Notes: generated from the letters alone by a model not told the origin. A stretch of DNA of 64,000 bases from Frigoribacterium sp. PhB160 (GCF_003751785.1 NZ_RKIE01000001.1:1775564-1839563), one strand, 5' to 3'; counted from the stretch's first letter, positions 17,309 to 27,878 are shown. Numbers and translations are program-made.

Positions 17309-18751
17309 TCAGGCCGAGGCCCGCGGCGAGGCGTGCGCGCTCATGACGTGCTTGACGCGGGTGTAGTCCTCGAGCCCGTAGGCGCTGAGGTCCTTCCCGT
17401 AGCCGGACCGCTTGAAGCCGCCGTGCGGCATCTCGGCGGCGAGGGGGATGTGCGTGTTGATCCAGACGCAGCCGAAGTCGAGGTCGCGGGCGAAGCGCTC
17501 GGCCGTCGTGTGGCTGTCGGTCCACACGCTCGAGGCGAGGGCGTAGGGCACGCCGTTGGCGAGCTCGAGCGCCTCGTCGGCGGTGGCGAACGACTGCACC
17601 GTGAGCACGGGCCCGAAGACCTCGGCCTGCACGACGTCGTCGTCCTGCCGCACGCCCGTGACGACCGTCGGCGCGAAGTGGAACCCCCTGTCGCCGACGC
17701 GGTGCCCGCCCGTCGCGACGGTGGCGTGCTCGGGCAGCCCGTCGACGACCGCCTGCACCGCCGCGAAGTGGCGCGCGTTGTTGAGGGGCCCGTAGGAGGC
17801 GCCCTCACCGGCCTCGGGACCGGTGGTCGTCGCCTGCGCCGCCCGCACCAGGGCCGCCACGAGGTCGTCGTGCAGCGACTCGTGGACGATGACGCGCGTG
17901 ACCGCGGTGCAGTCCTGCCCGGCGTTGAAGAAGGCGGCCTCCGCGATCTGCGGGGCGACCACGTCGACGTCGACGTCGGGGAACACGACGGCCGGGGCCT
18001 TGCCGCCGAGCTCGAGGTGCACCCGGGCGACGCGGTCGGCGGCCGAGGTGGCGACGGCGACGCCCGCCCGCACCGATCCGGTGATCGCGACGAGCCCGGG
18101 CACGGGGTGCTCGACGAGGGCCTGCCCGGTCGAGGCGTCGCCGAGCACGACGTTGAGCACGCCGTCGGGCAGCACGCCCCGGGTCAGGGCGGCGAGCACG
18201 AGCGTCGACTCGGGCGTCGTGTCGCTCGGCTTCAGCACGACCGTGTTGCCGGCCGCGAGCGCGGGGGCGATCTTCCAGATCGCCATCATGAGCGGGTAGT
18301 TCCAGGGCGTCACCTGCGCGACGACGCCGATCGGCTCCCGACGCACCGACGAGGTGAGCCCGTCGAGGTACTCCCCCGACGCGATGCCGTCGAGCCGGCG
18401 GGCGGCGCCGGCGAAGAAGCGCACCTGGTCGGCGCCGACGGCGACCTCCTCGGCCGCGATGATCGCGGTGGGCTGTCCCGTGTTCCGGTGCTGCGCCTCC
18501 GCCAGCTCGTCGCTGTGGGCGTCGAGGGCGTCGGCGAGCGCCAGCAGGGCGGCCTGGCGCACGGAGGGCGTGCTGCGGCTCCAGCCCGGGAACGCCCGGG
18601 CGGCGGCCTGCACGGCCGCGTCGACGTCGGCGGCGTCGCTGACGGGCGAGACGGCGACGACCTGCTCGGTGATCGGCGAGACCACGTTGATCGTCGCGGT
18701 GCCGTGGGCGTCGACGAACCGTCCGTCGACGAAGTTCTGCAGGGTCGCCAT
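17309..18751 (-). CDS. Aldehyde dehydrogenase, gamma-aminobutyraldehyde type
   Basis: 480 aa, full-length NAD(P)-dependent aldehyde dehydrogenase. Visible motifs: VTPWNYPLMMAIWKIAPALAAGNTVVLKPSD (cofactor binding), VHLELGGKAPAVVF (general-base Glu), FFNAGQDCTAVTR with catalytic Cys281, and AEVFGPVLTVQSF. Within the cluster it is best placed to oxidise 4-aminobutanal, the product of the amine oxidase just downstream, to GABA. PatD/PuuC-like enzymes share this ELGGKAP and GQDC pattern. It lies between the succinate-semialdehyde dehydrogenase and oxidase genes with gaps of ~90-100 bp, and has its own ribosome-binding site (GAGAGGA). Confidence 0.85.
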   Translation of the reverse strand: MATLQNFVDGRFVDAHGTATINVVSPITEQVVAVSPVSDAADVDAAVQAAARAFPGWSRSTPSVRQAALLALADALDAHSDELAEAQHRNTGQPTAIIAAEEVAVGADQVRFFAGAARRLDGIASGEYLDGLTSSVRREPIGVVAQVTPWNYPLMMAIWKIAPALAAGNTVVLKPSDTTPESTLVLAALTRGVLPDGVLNVVLGDASTGQALVEHPVPGLVAITGSVRAGVAVATSAADRVARVHLELGGKAPAVVFPDVDVDVVAPQIAEAAFFNAGQDCTAVTRVIVHESLHDDLVAALVRAAQATTTGPEAGEGASYGPLNNARHFAAVQAVVDGLPEHATVATGGHRVGDRGFHFAPTVVTGVRQDDDVVQAEVFGPVLTVQSFATADEALELANGVPYALASSVWTDSHTTAERFARDLDFGCVWINTHIPLAAEMPHGGFKRSGYGKDLSAYGLEDYTRVKHVMSAHASPRASA

Positions 18752-18788
18752 GGTGTCCTCTCGGGTGGTGCGGTGCGGTGCGGGTCGT

Positions 18789-18818
18789 GCTCGGTGCCGG
18801 TGGAGCTCGGTGCCGGTG
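18789..18818. repeat. 14-bp direct repeat in the intergenic gap
   Basis: GCTCGGTGCCGGTG occurs at 18789-18802 and 18805-18818, inside a G/T-rich low-complexity stretch between the two aldehyde dehydrogenase genes. No function is evident; slippage is likely. Confidence 0.6.
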
Positions 18819-18842
18819 GTGCTGCGGCGGTGCCGTGGCGGC

Positions 18843-20336
18843 TCAGCCGTGCGGCTCGAGCGCGTAGGTGGTGTCGAGGTACTCGTGGATGCCCTCGCTG
18901 CCGCCCTCGCGTCCGAGGCCGGACTGCCCGACCCCGCCGAACGGGGCCGCCGCGTTCGAGACGAGCCCCGTGTTGACGCCCAGCATGCCGGTGCGGAGCC
19001 GTCCGAGCATCCGTCGCCCGCAGGCGAGGTCGGTCGTGAAGACGTAGGCCACGAGCCCGTACGGGGTGTCGTTGGCGAGCTGGACGGCGTCGTCCTCGTC
19101 GCGGAACGACGTGACCGCCGCGACGGGGCCGAAGATCTCGCGGTGCATCAGGTCGGCGTCGCGGGGCACGTCGGCGAGCACGGTGGGCGCGAAGAACGAG
19201 CCGGGCCGGTCGAGCGCGGCTCCCCCGACGACGACGCGCGCGCCCCGGGCCACCGCGTCGTCGACCAGGCGGGTGCACGACGCGACCGCCCGGTCGTCGA
19301 TGAGCGGGCCGAGCGTCGTGCCGTCGGCCGTGCCCGGCCCGACGACGAAGGCCGCCACCCGCTCGGCGAGCCGGCGCGTGAACTCGTCGGCGACCGACTC
19401 GTGGACGAGCAGCCGGTTCGCGGCCGTGCAGGCCTGGCCGCCGTTCCGGAACTTCGCGAGCATCGCGCCGTCGACCGCCGCGTCGAGGTCGGCGTCGGCC
19501 ATGACGACGAACGGGGCGTTGCCGCCGAGCTCCATCGAGGTGCGCAGCACGTTCTCCGCCGCCTGCGCGATGAGCACCTTGCCGACCGCGGTCGACCCGG
19601 TGAACGACAGCTTCCGGAGGCGCGGGTCGCTGAGCAGGGGCGCGGTCACCCCGGCCGCGTCGGTCGTGGTGACCACGGTGACGACGCCGTCCGGCACGCC
19701 GGCCTCGCGCAGCAGCTCCGCGAGGGCGATCGTCGTCAGCGGCGTCAGCTCCGCGGGCTTGACGACGACGGTGCACCCCGCGGCGAGCGCCGGAGCGATC
19801 TTGCGGGTGGCCATCGCGAGCGGGAAGTTCCAGGGCGTGACGAGATAGCAGGGCCCGACGGGGCGGTGGGTGACGATCATCGTGCCGGTGCCCTCGGGGG
19901 CCTCGCCGTACCGGCCCTGGACGCGCACCGCCTCCTCCGAGAACCAGCGCAGGAACTCGCCGCCGTAGGCGACCTCGCCCCGGGCCTCGGCGAGCGGCTT
20001 GCCCATCTCGAGCGACATGAGCAGCGCGAACGACTCGCGGCGCTCGACGAGCAGGTCGAAGGCCCGACGGAGCACCTCGCCGCGGACCCGCGGCGCGGTG
20101 GCCGCCCACCCGTCGGCCGCGGCCACGGCCCGGTCGAGGGCGGCCAGCGCGTCGGCGGGGCCTCGGTCGGCGACGTGGGCGAGCACCTCGCCGGTGGCCG
20201 GGTCGTGCACGGCGAAGGTCGCGACGCCCCCGGGAGTCGGGGCGCCGGGGCCGTCGACACCCGCCACGGCCACGACGTCCGCCGGGAACGCGGGCAGCGA
20301 GGCGAGGTCGGGCCGCACGGCGGCCGTCGTCGTCAC
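18843..20336 (-). CDS. gabD: NAD(P)-dependent succinate-semialdehyde dehydrogenase
   Basis: 497 aa. ALDH-superfamily motifs: LLMSLEMGKPLAEARGEVAYGGEFLRWFSEEA (characteristic of GabD), VTPWNFPLAMATRKIAPALAAGCTVVVKPAELTP, TSMELGGNAPFVVMADADLDAA (Glu), KFRNGGQACTAANR with catalytic Cys303, and HREIFGPVAAV. It oxidises succinate semialdehyde to succinate, feeding the TCA cycle. The GTG start overlaps the stop of the transaminase gene (GTGA), the usual GabT-GabD pairing. The first ~45 residues precede the conserved fold and are slightly long for the family. Confidence 0.9.
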   Translation of the reverse strand: MTTTAAVRPDLASLPAFPADVVAVAGVDGPGAPTPGGVATFAVHDPATGEVLAHVADRGPADALAALDRAVAAADGWAATAPRVRGEVLRRAFDLLVERRESFALLMSLEMGKPLAEARGEVAYGGEFLRWFSEEAVRVQGRYGEAPEGTGTMIVTHRPVGPCYLVTPWNFPLAMATRKIAPALAAGCTVVVKPAELTPLTTIALAELLREAGVPDGVVTVVTTTDAAGVTAPLLSDPRLRKLSFTGSTAVGKVLIAQAAENVLRTSMELGGNAPFVVMADADLDAAVDGAMLAKFRNGGQACTAANRLLVHESVADEFTRRLAERVAAFVVGPGTADGTTLGPLIDDRAVASCTRLVDDAVARGARVVVGGAALDRPGSFFAPTVLADVPRDADLMHREIFGPVAAVTSFRDEDDAVQLANDTPYGLVAYVFTTDLACGRRMLGRLRTGMLGVNTGLVSNAAAPFGGVGQSGLGREGGSEGIHEYLDTTYALEPHG

Positions 20337-21688
20337 GCCGACCCCAGGGCGCCTGCGACGACGTCGAGGCCGTCGCGGAGCAGGTCGTCGTCGATGGCGA
20401 GCGGCGGCAGGAACCGGATCACGTTGCCGAACGTGCCGCAGGTGAGGACGATGACGCCCTCGGCGTGGCAGGCGGTGGCGACCCGACCGGTGAGCCCGGG
20501 GTCGGGCTCGCCGGTGAGCGGGTCGACGAGCTCGATCGCGATCATGGCGCCGCGACCGCGGACGTCGCCGATGCGCGGGTCGCCCTGCTGCAGCTCGCGC
20601 AGGCGTCCGAGCAGCAGCTCGCCGATGGCGGCGGCGCGCTCGACGAGCCCGTCGTGCTCGAACGACTCGATGGCCGCGAGCGCGGCGGCGCAGGCGATCG
20701 GGTTGCCGCCGTAGGTGCCGCCGAGGCCGCCGACGTGCGGGGCGTCCATGATCTCGGCGCGGCCGGTGACGGCCGAGAGGGGCAGGCCGCCCGCGATGCC
20801 CTTCGCCGTCACGACGAGGTCGGGCACGATGCCCTCGTGCTCGCTGGCGAACATGCGGCCCGTGCGGGCGAAGCCGGTCTGCACCTCGTCGGCGATGAAC
20901 ACGACGTCGTTCTCGCGGCACCAGGCGACGAGCGCGGGCAGGAAGCCCGGGGCCGGCACGATGAACCCGCCCTCGCCCTGGATCGGCTCGATGACGACCG
21001 CGGCGAGGTTCGCGGCGCCGACCTGCTTCTCGATCTGCGAGATCGCTCGGGCGGCCGCCTGCGCGCCGTCGACCCCGGCGTCGCGGTAGGGGTACGACAG
21101 CGGGGCGCGGTAGACCTCGGGGGCGAACGGGCCGAAGCCGCTCTTGTACGGCATCGACTTCGCGGTGAGCGCCATCGTGAGGTTCGTGCGGCCGTGGTAG
21201 GCGTGGTCGAAGGCCACGACGGCGGTCTTGCGGGTGTACGACCGGGCGATCTTGACCGCGTTCTCGACGGCCTCGGCGCCGGTGTTGAAGAGGGCCGACC
21301 GCTTGTCGTGGTCGCCCGGCGTCAGGCGGTTGAGGGCCTCGCAGACCTCGACGTAGCCGTCGTAGGCCGTGATCATGAAGCACGAGTGCGTGAAGCGCTG
21401 CACCTGCTCGACCACCGCGTCGACGACCCCGGGGGCCGAGTTGCCGACGCCGGTGACGGCGATGCCCGAGCCGAGGTCGATGAGCGTGTTGCCGTCGACG
21501 TCGACGAGCACGCCCCCGCCCGCGGCCTCGGTGAAGACGGGCAGCGACACCCCGACCCCCGCGGCGACCGCGCCCCGCTTGCGCTCCATCAGCTCGCGGC
21601 TGCGCGGGCCGGGCACCTCGGTGACGAGGCGTCGGCGCTGCTCGAGGCCGGGTCCTCCGCGCGGGGTGGTGATCGTGGTGCTCGACAT
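20333..21688 (-). CDS. gabT: 4-aminobutyrate--2-oxoglutarate transaminase
   Basis: 451 aa, class-III PLP aminotransferase. Motifs: GVGVSLPVFTEAAGGGVLVDVDGNTLIDLGSGIAVTGVG, FNTGAEAVENAVKIAR, AFDHAYHGRTNLTMALT, VVIEPIQGEGGFIVP, VFIADEVQTGFARTG (PLP-contact Asp) and VVTAKGIAGGLPLSAV with the PLP Lys, GGTYGGNPIACAAAL. It converts GABA plus 2-oxoglutarate to succinate semialdehyde and glutamate. First gene of the minus-strand operon. ATG at 21688 has AAGGAG 8 nt upstream; an extension to 21781 would run through the promoter region and is rejected. Probably activated by the divergent PucR-family regulator. Confidence 0.95.
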   Translation of the reverse strand: MSSTTITTPRGGPGLEQRRRLVTEVPGPRSRELMERKRGAVAAGVGVSLPVFTEAAGGGVLVDVDGNTLIDLGSGIAVTGVGNSAPGVVDAVVEQVQRFTHSCFMITAYDGYVEVCEALNRLTPGDHDKRSALFNTGAEAVENAVKIARSYTRKTAVVAFDHAYHGRTNLTMALTAKSMPYKSGFGPFAPEVYRAPLSYPYRDAGVDGAQAAARAISQIEKQVGAANLAAVVIEPIQGEGGFIVPAPGFLPALVAWCRENDVVFIADEVQTGFARTGRMFASEHEGIVPDLVVTAKGIAGGLPLSAVTGRAEIMDAPHVGGLGGTYGGNPIACAAALAAIESFEHDGLVERAAAIGELLLGRLRELQQGDPRIGDVRGRGAMIAIELVDPLTGEPDPGLTGRVATACHAEGVIVLTCGTFGNVIRFLPPLAIDDDLLRDGLDVVAGALGSA

Positions 21689-21774
21689 GCGGGTGCTCCT
21701 TCGACGTTGCGGCGACTCTAGGGAGCCGCACCGCGCCTCCTCGACCGACGTTCTGTCGCATCGTCGTCGAGACG

Positions 21775-21789
21775 CTGCCACTCTGGCAG
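21775..21789. promoter_or_regulatory. PucR operator candidate (15-bp palindrome)
   Basis: CTGCCA-CTC-TGGCAG, a perfect 6-bp-arm inverted repeat in the gabT/pucR-like divergent region. It covers about -35 to -21 relative to the predicted leaderless start of the regulator gene and lies about 90 nt upstream of the gabT start codon, so it could autoregulate and act on the operon. Confidence 0.55.
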
Positions 21790-21797
21790 GCCGCTGC

Positions 21798-21803
21798 TAG
21801 GGT
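21798..21803 (+). promoter_or_regulatory. -10 box (TAGGGT) of the PucR-family gene
   Basis: TAGGGT lies exactly 6 nt before the GTG at 21810, with no Shine-Dalgarno: leaderless pattern. Confidence 0.55.
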
Positions 21804-21809
21804 CGCCGC

Positions 21810-23402
21810 GTGATCCCGACCGTCCGAGCCCTCGTGCGCCAGGCCCCTCTCGGGCTGCGCCTGCTCGACCCCACGACCCGCACCGACGAGCCGCTCTCGT
21901 GGGTGCACAGCTCGGACCTCGCCGATCCCTCCCCGTTCGTCGGGCCGGCGACGATGCTGCTGACGACCGGCAGCCAGTTCGGCGCCGACGCGACGCAGGC
22001 CGACTACGACGCCTGGGTCGGCCGGGTCGTGGGCTCCGGCGTCGTCGCGCTCGGCTTCGGCGCCGACGTGCACCGCCCCGGCACGCCCGCCGAGCTCGTG
22101 GTCGCGGCGTCGGCCCACGGCGTGCCGGTCGTCGAGGTGCCCTGGCGCACGCCCTTCATCGCCGTCGCCCGATGGGCGGCCGACCAGCTCGCCGAGGAGG
22201 CGCGGGAGCGCGACCGCTGGACGCTCCGGGCCCAGCGCGCCGTCTCCCTCGCGGCCATCGGCGACGGCGGGCTCGACGGGGTGCTGCGCGTGCTCGCGGA
22301 GCAGCTCGACGGCGCCGTCGTGCTGCACGGCACCGACGGGGCGGCCGCCACCGGCTCGTCGTCGGGGCGGCCGGGCGGCGACGCGGGGAGCTCGGCGCCC
22401 GTCGACGCCGAGGGCACGGCGCTCGTCGACGCCGAGGTCGTCCGCCTGCTCCGCCGCGGCGCGCGCGCGGGCAGCACGGTGGCGGTGCCCGGCGCGGTCG
22501 TCACGCTGCAGACGCTCGGGCGCCGCGACGCGCTCCGGGGCGTGCTCGCCGTGCGCACGCGCCGGGAGCTCGACCCGGCCTCCCGAGCCGTGCTGACGAG
22601 CGTCGTGGCCCTCGCCGAGGTGACCGTGGAGCGCGACGTCGCCCGGCTCCGCGGGCAGCGCGAGCTCTGGCGACAGGTCTGGTCGCTGCTGGTCGCGGGC
22701 CAGGTCGACGTCGCTCGGGCCATCACGCGGTCGGTGGGCGTGGGGATCGCGGAGGGGGCGGTCGTCGTAGCCGTCGCCGCGCCTCCCCGGCGATCGGCCG
22801 ACCTCGCGACCGAGGCCGTCGAGCGGCTGGCGGCCGGACGCGGCGACGTGTTCGTCGCGCTCGTCGACGGCCGCGTCGTCGTGCTGGCCGCCGAGGGGGC
22901 CGTCGACCTGTCGGCCCTGGCGGCCGCCCACGGCCTGCGCGTCGGGGTCTCCGAGGTCACCGACCTCGAGCACGTCGCCGGCGCCGCGGGGCAGGCGGAG
23001 CGCGCGCTGGCGGCCGCCGTCGCCGCGCCGGGACCGGACGAGGAGGCGGTGGTCACCTGGGCGAGCCTCGCCGCCGGCGGGCTCGTGGCCGCGCTCTGGT
23101 CGGAGGGGGCCGCGGAGCTCGCCTCCGCCCGCCTCGCGCCCGTCGCGGCCCTGCCGGGCGGGGACGAGCTGCTCGCCTGCTGCCGCACGTGGCTCGAGCA
23201 CAACGGGGCGTGGGACCCGGCCGCCCGCGCGCTGGGCCTGCACCGGCACAGCCTCCGCGCCCGCGTCGAGAAGGTCGAGGCGGCGCTCGGGCTCCCCCTC
23301 GAGGGCTTCGCCGGCCGCGCCGAGCTCTGGGCGCTGCTCCAGGCGTCCGGAGCCGGGGCGCCGGGAGCACGGCCGCCGGCCTCCCGGGGGGCGCGGGGAT
23401 GA
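21810..23402 (+). CDS. PucR family transcriptional regulator
   Basis: 530 aa. The N-terminal ~125 residues are the PucR-type sensor domain (LLDPTTRTDEPLSWVHSSDLADPSPFVGPATMLLTTG, VVALGFGADVHRPGTPAELVVAASAHGVPVVEVPW). The centre is a GGDEF-like CdaR region. The last ~60 residues are the HTH_30 domain (WLEHNGAWDPAARALGLHRHSLRARVEKVEAALGL). PucR proteins control purine, polyamine and GABA catabolism in Gram-positive bacteria. Divergence from gabT-gabD and the palindrome between them make this operon the likely target. The C-terminal tail (GAPGARPPASRGARG) is disordered. Start fixed by the -10 box 6 nt upstream. Confidence 0.9.
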   Translation: MIPTVRALVRQAPLGLRLLDPTTRTDEPLSWVHSSDLADPSPFVGPATMLLTTGSQFGADATQADYDAWVGRVVGSGVVALGFGADVHRPGTPAELVVAASAHGVPVVEVPWRTPFIAVARWAADQLAEEARERDRWTLRAQRAVSLAAIGDGGLDGVLRVLAEQLDGAVVLHGTDGAAATGSSSGRPGGDAGSSAPVDAEGTALVDAEVVRLLRRGARAGSTVAVPGAVVTLQTLGRRDALRGVLAVRTRRELDPASRAVLTSVVALAEVTVERDVARLRGQRELWRQVWSLLVAGQVDVARAITRSVGVGIAEGAVVVAVAAPPRRSADLATEAVERLAAGRGDVFVALVDGRVVVLAAEGAVDLSALAAAHGLRVGVSEVTDLEHVAGAAGQAERALAAAVAAPGPDEEAVVTWASLAAGGLVAALWSEGAAELASARLAPVAALPGGDELLACCRTWLEHNGAWDPAARALGLHRHSLRARVEKVEAALGLPLEGFAGRAELWALLQASGAGAPGARPPASRGARG

Positions 23403-23415
23403 CGGTGGCCCGTGA

Positions 23416-23421
23416 CAGCAT
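23416..23421 (+). promoter_or_regulatory. -10-like box (CAGCAT) of the RecQ-type gene
   Basis: CAGCAT lies 6 nt before the ATG at 23428; no ribosome-binding site is visible. Fits the leaderless pattern. Confidence 0.35.
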
Positions 23422-23427
23422 GGCCCG

Positions 23428-25551
<2,124 letters not shown>

Positions 25552-25554
<3 letters not shown>

Positions 25555-25590
25555 CGCGGAGCGCCGGGCGTGGCGCCCCGGGACGCGTCA
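25552..25590. terminator. Candidate bidirectional terminator
   Basis: Nested inverted repeats between convergent genes: outer TGACGC/GCGTCA (25552-25557, 25585-25590) and inner GCGCC/GGCGC (25561-25565, 25572-25576). Imperfect, so moderate confidence. Confidence 0.4.
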
Positions 25591-25785
25591 GCGCCGGGCG
25601 CGACGACGCACGAACCAGGCGGCGACGCCCAGGACGATCCCGATCGGGATGCCGACGCCGATGCCCAGCGCGACGCCGAACGGAGTCACGATGCCGAGCA
25701 CCACGCCGATCACGAGCCCCAGCACGACGCCGGAGCTGACGAACCCCGCCAGCCCCTCGTCGTCGTCCCGCGGCTCCTGGGTCAT
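25588..25785 (-). CDS. Small Gly/Val-rich membrane protein, unknown function
   Basis: 65 aa. The acidic N-terminus (MTQEPRDDDEGLAG) is followed by one long or two short hydrophobic stretches (~15-58) built of Gly-Ile/Val repeats, such as GLVIGVVLGIVTPFGVALGIGVGIPIGIVLGVAAWFV, and a basic end (RRRARR). This is a typical glycine-zipper-like hairpin in the membrane. I do not recognise the family. The start at 25785 is chosen because a TACAGT hexamer sits exactly 6 nt upstream; the longer frame to 25839 would include that promoter. Possibly a stand-alone gene. Confidence 0.65.
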   Translation of the reverse strand: MTQEPRDDDEGLAGFVSSGVVLGLVIGVVLGIVTPFGVALGIGVGIPIGIVLGVAAWFVRRRARR

Positions 25786-25791
25786 GGGCCG

Positions 25792-25797
25792 ACTGTA
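25792..25797 (-). promoter_or_regulatory. -10 box (TACAGT) of the small membrane protein gene
   Basis: Minus-strand TACAGT 6 nt before the ATG at 25785, identical in sequence and spacing to the recombinase promoter. Confidence 0.5.
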
Positions 25798-25861
25798 GCC
25801 ACGGCGCGCCCCGGCGGTCGGGGGCGACCCCACGACCACCCGGCGGACCGCCCGCGGCCCC

Positions 25862-25903
25862 GCCCGGCGCGCCGTGCCCGGCGCGCCGTGCCCGGCGCGC
25901 CGT
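25862..25903. repeat. Three tandem 14-bp repeats with GGCGCGCC cores
   Basis: GCCCGGCGCGCCGT is repeated perfectly three times (25862-25875, 25876-25889, 25890-25903) upstream of the small membrane protein promoter and just past the end of the molybdoenzyme gene. Each unit contains the palindrome GGCGCGCC. Confidence 0.85.
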
Positions 25904-25911
25904 GCCTGGGG

Positions 25912-27531
25912 TCAGCGGACGTCGACCCCGTGCTGGTCCCAGCCCTCGGCGCCGTTCGGGGCGGGCGGCAGCTCGCGCTCCGACTGCACGACCCCGTCGG
26001 CGCCGGTCGCACGGACGCGCAGCGAGTGACGACCGCTCGTCGCCTCCCACCGGTACACCCACTGCACCCAGGTGTCGGCGGAGACCGACTCGGCGAGCTC
26101 GGCCTCGGCCCAGCCGCCGTCGTCGACCTGCACCTCGACCTTGCTGACGCCGGTGTGCGGCTCCCACGCCACGCCGGCGACCGCCACGGTCCCGGCGTCG
26201 ACGGTCGCGCCGTCGAGCGGCACGTCGATGCGCGACTCGAGCTTGACGGGGCCGAGGGCGTCCCAGCCGCGCGGCGTCCAGTAGCCCTCGGCGTCCGCGA
26301 ACCGCGTCACCTCGAGCTCGGTCACCCACTTCGTCGCCGAGACGTAGCCGAAGAGCCCCGGCACGACGAGCCGGGCCGGGAACCCGTGCTCCTGCGGCAG
26401 CGGCTCGCCGTTCATGCCGACGGCCACGAGCGCCTGCGTGCCCTCGTCGACGAGCACGTCGAGGGGCGTGCCCGCGGTGAAGCCGTCGATGCTCCGCGAC
26501 AGCACCATGTCGGCACCCGGCTGGACCCCCGCGCGGGCGAGGAGGGTGCGGATCGGGTGCCCCAGCCAGAGGGCGGTGCCGATCAGCGTGCCGCCCACCT
26601 CGTTCGAGACGCAGCTGAGCGTCGCGTGGTGCTCGACCATCGGCAGGGCGAGCAGGTCGTCCCAGGTGAGCAGCACCTCCTGGTCGACCAGTCCGTGGAT
26701 GCGCAGCGACCAGTCGGCCGGGTCGATCGACGGCACCTGCAGCGCCGTGTCGATGCGGTAGAAGTCGTCGTTCGCCGTGACGTACGGCGTGATGCCGTCG
26801 ACGTCGAGCGAGGCGCCGGCGGGCACGGCCTCGGCGGGCTCGGCGGGGGCCGGCAGCGTGAGGCCGCGGCGCAGCTCGGCGACGTTCGCGCGGGTCGCGT
26901 TGAACGCCCGGGCAGCCGTGCCGAGCACGACGGACAGCCCGCCGACGAGACCGGCGACGAGCAGGAAGCTCCGGCGTTCCACCGGCGTGCCCTGCAGGGG
27001 CGGCGACGGCTCGGTCGCGGCGGCCCAGCCGGTCGTGGTGGTGGCCCGCCACCGCGAGAGCTTGCGGGTGAGCGACGTCAGCACCAGCAGGGCCACGACC
27101 GTGCCCACGGCGCTCGGCGCCCCGTCGACGCTGCGGCTGTCGGCCCGGGTCAGCACGGCGACGAGCGCCAGCACTCCCCCGAGCCCGAAGACGATCTTGC
27201 CGACGGGCGGCCGGCGGAGCTCGCCCACTCCCGCCGCGGCGGTGACGAGCACCACGACGACGCCCATGAGCACGAAGAGGGCGATCTTGTCGCCGGTGCC
27301 GAAGAGCGACACCATGAGGTCCTTCGCGCCGCGCGGGGCGAGGTCGACGACGGCCGACCCGACGCCGAACAGGGGGCTGCCCCCGGCGCCCGTGACGAGC
27401 GCCACGACCTCGGCCGAGGCGAGGAACGCCGCCATCGACACGACGCCGGCCAGGGCCGCCCACCTCGAGGAGGCGCGGGTCGACATCCCGACGGGAGCGG
27501 ACGACGACGGGGACTCCAGGCGCACGGACAT
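25912..27531 (-). CDS. Membrane-anchored molybdopterin-dependent oxidoreductase (sulfite-oxidase family)
   Basis: 539 aa. The N-terminal ~200 residues carry about five hydrophobic segments (VSMAAFLASAEVVALVTG, IALFVLMGVVVVLVTAA, IVFGLGGVLALVAVLT, TVVALLVLTSLT, SFLLVAGLVGGLSVVLG). The catalytic Moco fold follows at ~245-420: YVTANDDFYRIDTALQVPSIDPADWSLRIHG, LSCVSNEVGGTLIG with the molybdenum-ligand Cys307, and NGEPLPQEHGFPARLVVPGLFGYVSATKWV. A C-terminal Mo-co dimerisation, Ig-like domain ends the protein (VAVAGVAWEPHTGVSKVEVQVDDGGW). It is related to YedY/sulfite oxidase; the electron acceptor and substrate are unknown. A TAGCCT hexamer 6 nt before the ATG supports the start. No Moco genes are nearby. 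Confidence 0.9.
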   Translation of the reverse strand: MSVRLESPSSSAPVGMSTRASSRWAALAGVVSMAAFLASAEVVALVTGAGGSPLFGVGSAVVDLAPRGAKDLMVSLFGTGDKIALFVLMGVVVVLVTAAAGVGELRRPPVGKIVFGLGGVLALVAVLTRADSRSVDGAPSAVGTVVALLVLTSLTRKLSRWRATTTTGWAAATEPSPPLQGTPVERRSFLLVAGLVGGLSVVLGTAARAFNATRANVAELRRGLTLPAPAEPAEAVPAGASLDVDGITPYVTANDDFYRIDTALQVPSIDPADWSLRIHGLVDQEVLLTWDDLLALPMVEHHATLSCVSNEVGGTLIGTALWLGHPIRTLLARAGVQPGADMVLSRSIDGFTAGTPLDVLVDEGTQALVAVGMNGEPLPQEHGFPARLVVPGLFGYVSATKWVTELEVTRFADAEGYWTPRGWDALGPVKLESRIDVPLDGATVDAGTVAVAGVAWEPHTGVSKVEVQVDDGGWAEAELAESVSADTWVQWVYRWEATSGRHSLRVRATGADGVVQSERELPPAPNGAEGWDQHGVDVR

Positions 27532-27537
27532 GGGCTC

Positions 27538-27543
27538 AGGCTA
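27538..27543 (-). promoter_or_regulatory. -10 box (TAGCCT) of the molybdoenzyme gene
   Basis: Minus-strand TAGCCT 6 nt before the ATG at 27531; leaderless pattern. Confidence 0.5.
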
Positions 27544-27581
27544 GGCGTCGCGACCCGGAGTCCCCTGCGACCCGGCTGGGG

Positions 27582-27872
27582 TCAGTCGTCGTCCTCGTCG
27601 CCGACGAGGCTCTCCATCAGCTCGCTGATGAACGCGACCGACGACTCCGACCCCGCGACCGGCTCGACGTCGTCGTCGGCGTCGACGACGAGCAGCGGGA
27701 TGCCGGGCCCGATCAATAGCTGCGTCATGTGGGCGACGCCGTCGAGGCGCGCCGCGACCGGCACGCGGAAGGTGCGGTCGTCGTCGCTGAACTCCATGGC
27801 GGCGGCGAGCAGCACCTCGGCGAGCTCGTCGGTGACGACGAGGGCCTGCCCGGCGTAGTAGAGGGTCTTCAT
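27582..27872 (-). CDS. Hypothetical protein
   Basis: 96 aa, acidic, no signal or membrane segment. The start MKTLYYAGQALVVTDELAEVLLAAAMEFSDDDRTFRVPV suggests a small alpha/beta protein. The C-terminus (SELMESLVGDEDDD) is strongly acidic. I recognise no family; it resembles short actinobacterial housekeeping-type hypotheticals. The start is supported by TAGGGT exactly 6 nt upstream. It is divergent from the hypothetical at 27953, and the two promoters share an 80-bp gap. Confidence 0.75.
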   Translation of the reverse strand: MKTLYYAGQALVVTDELAEVLLAAAMEFSDDDRTFRVPVAARLDGVAHMTQLLIGPGIPLLVVDADDDVEPVAGSESSVAFISELMESLVGDEDDD

Positions 27873-27878
27873 CCCGCC

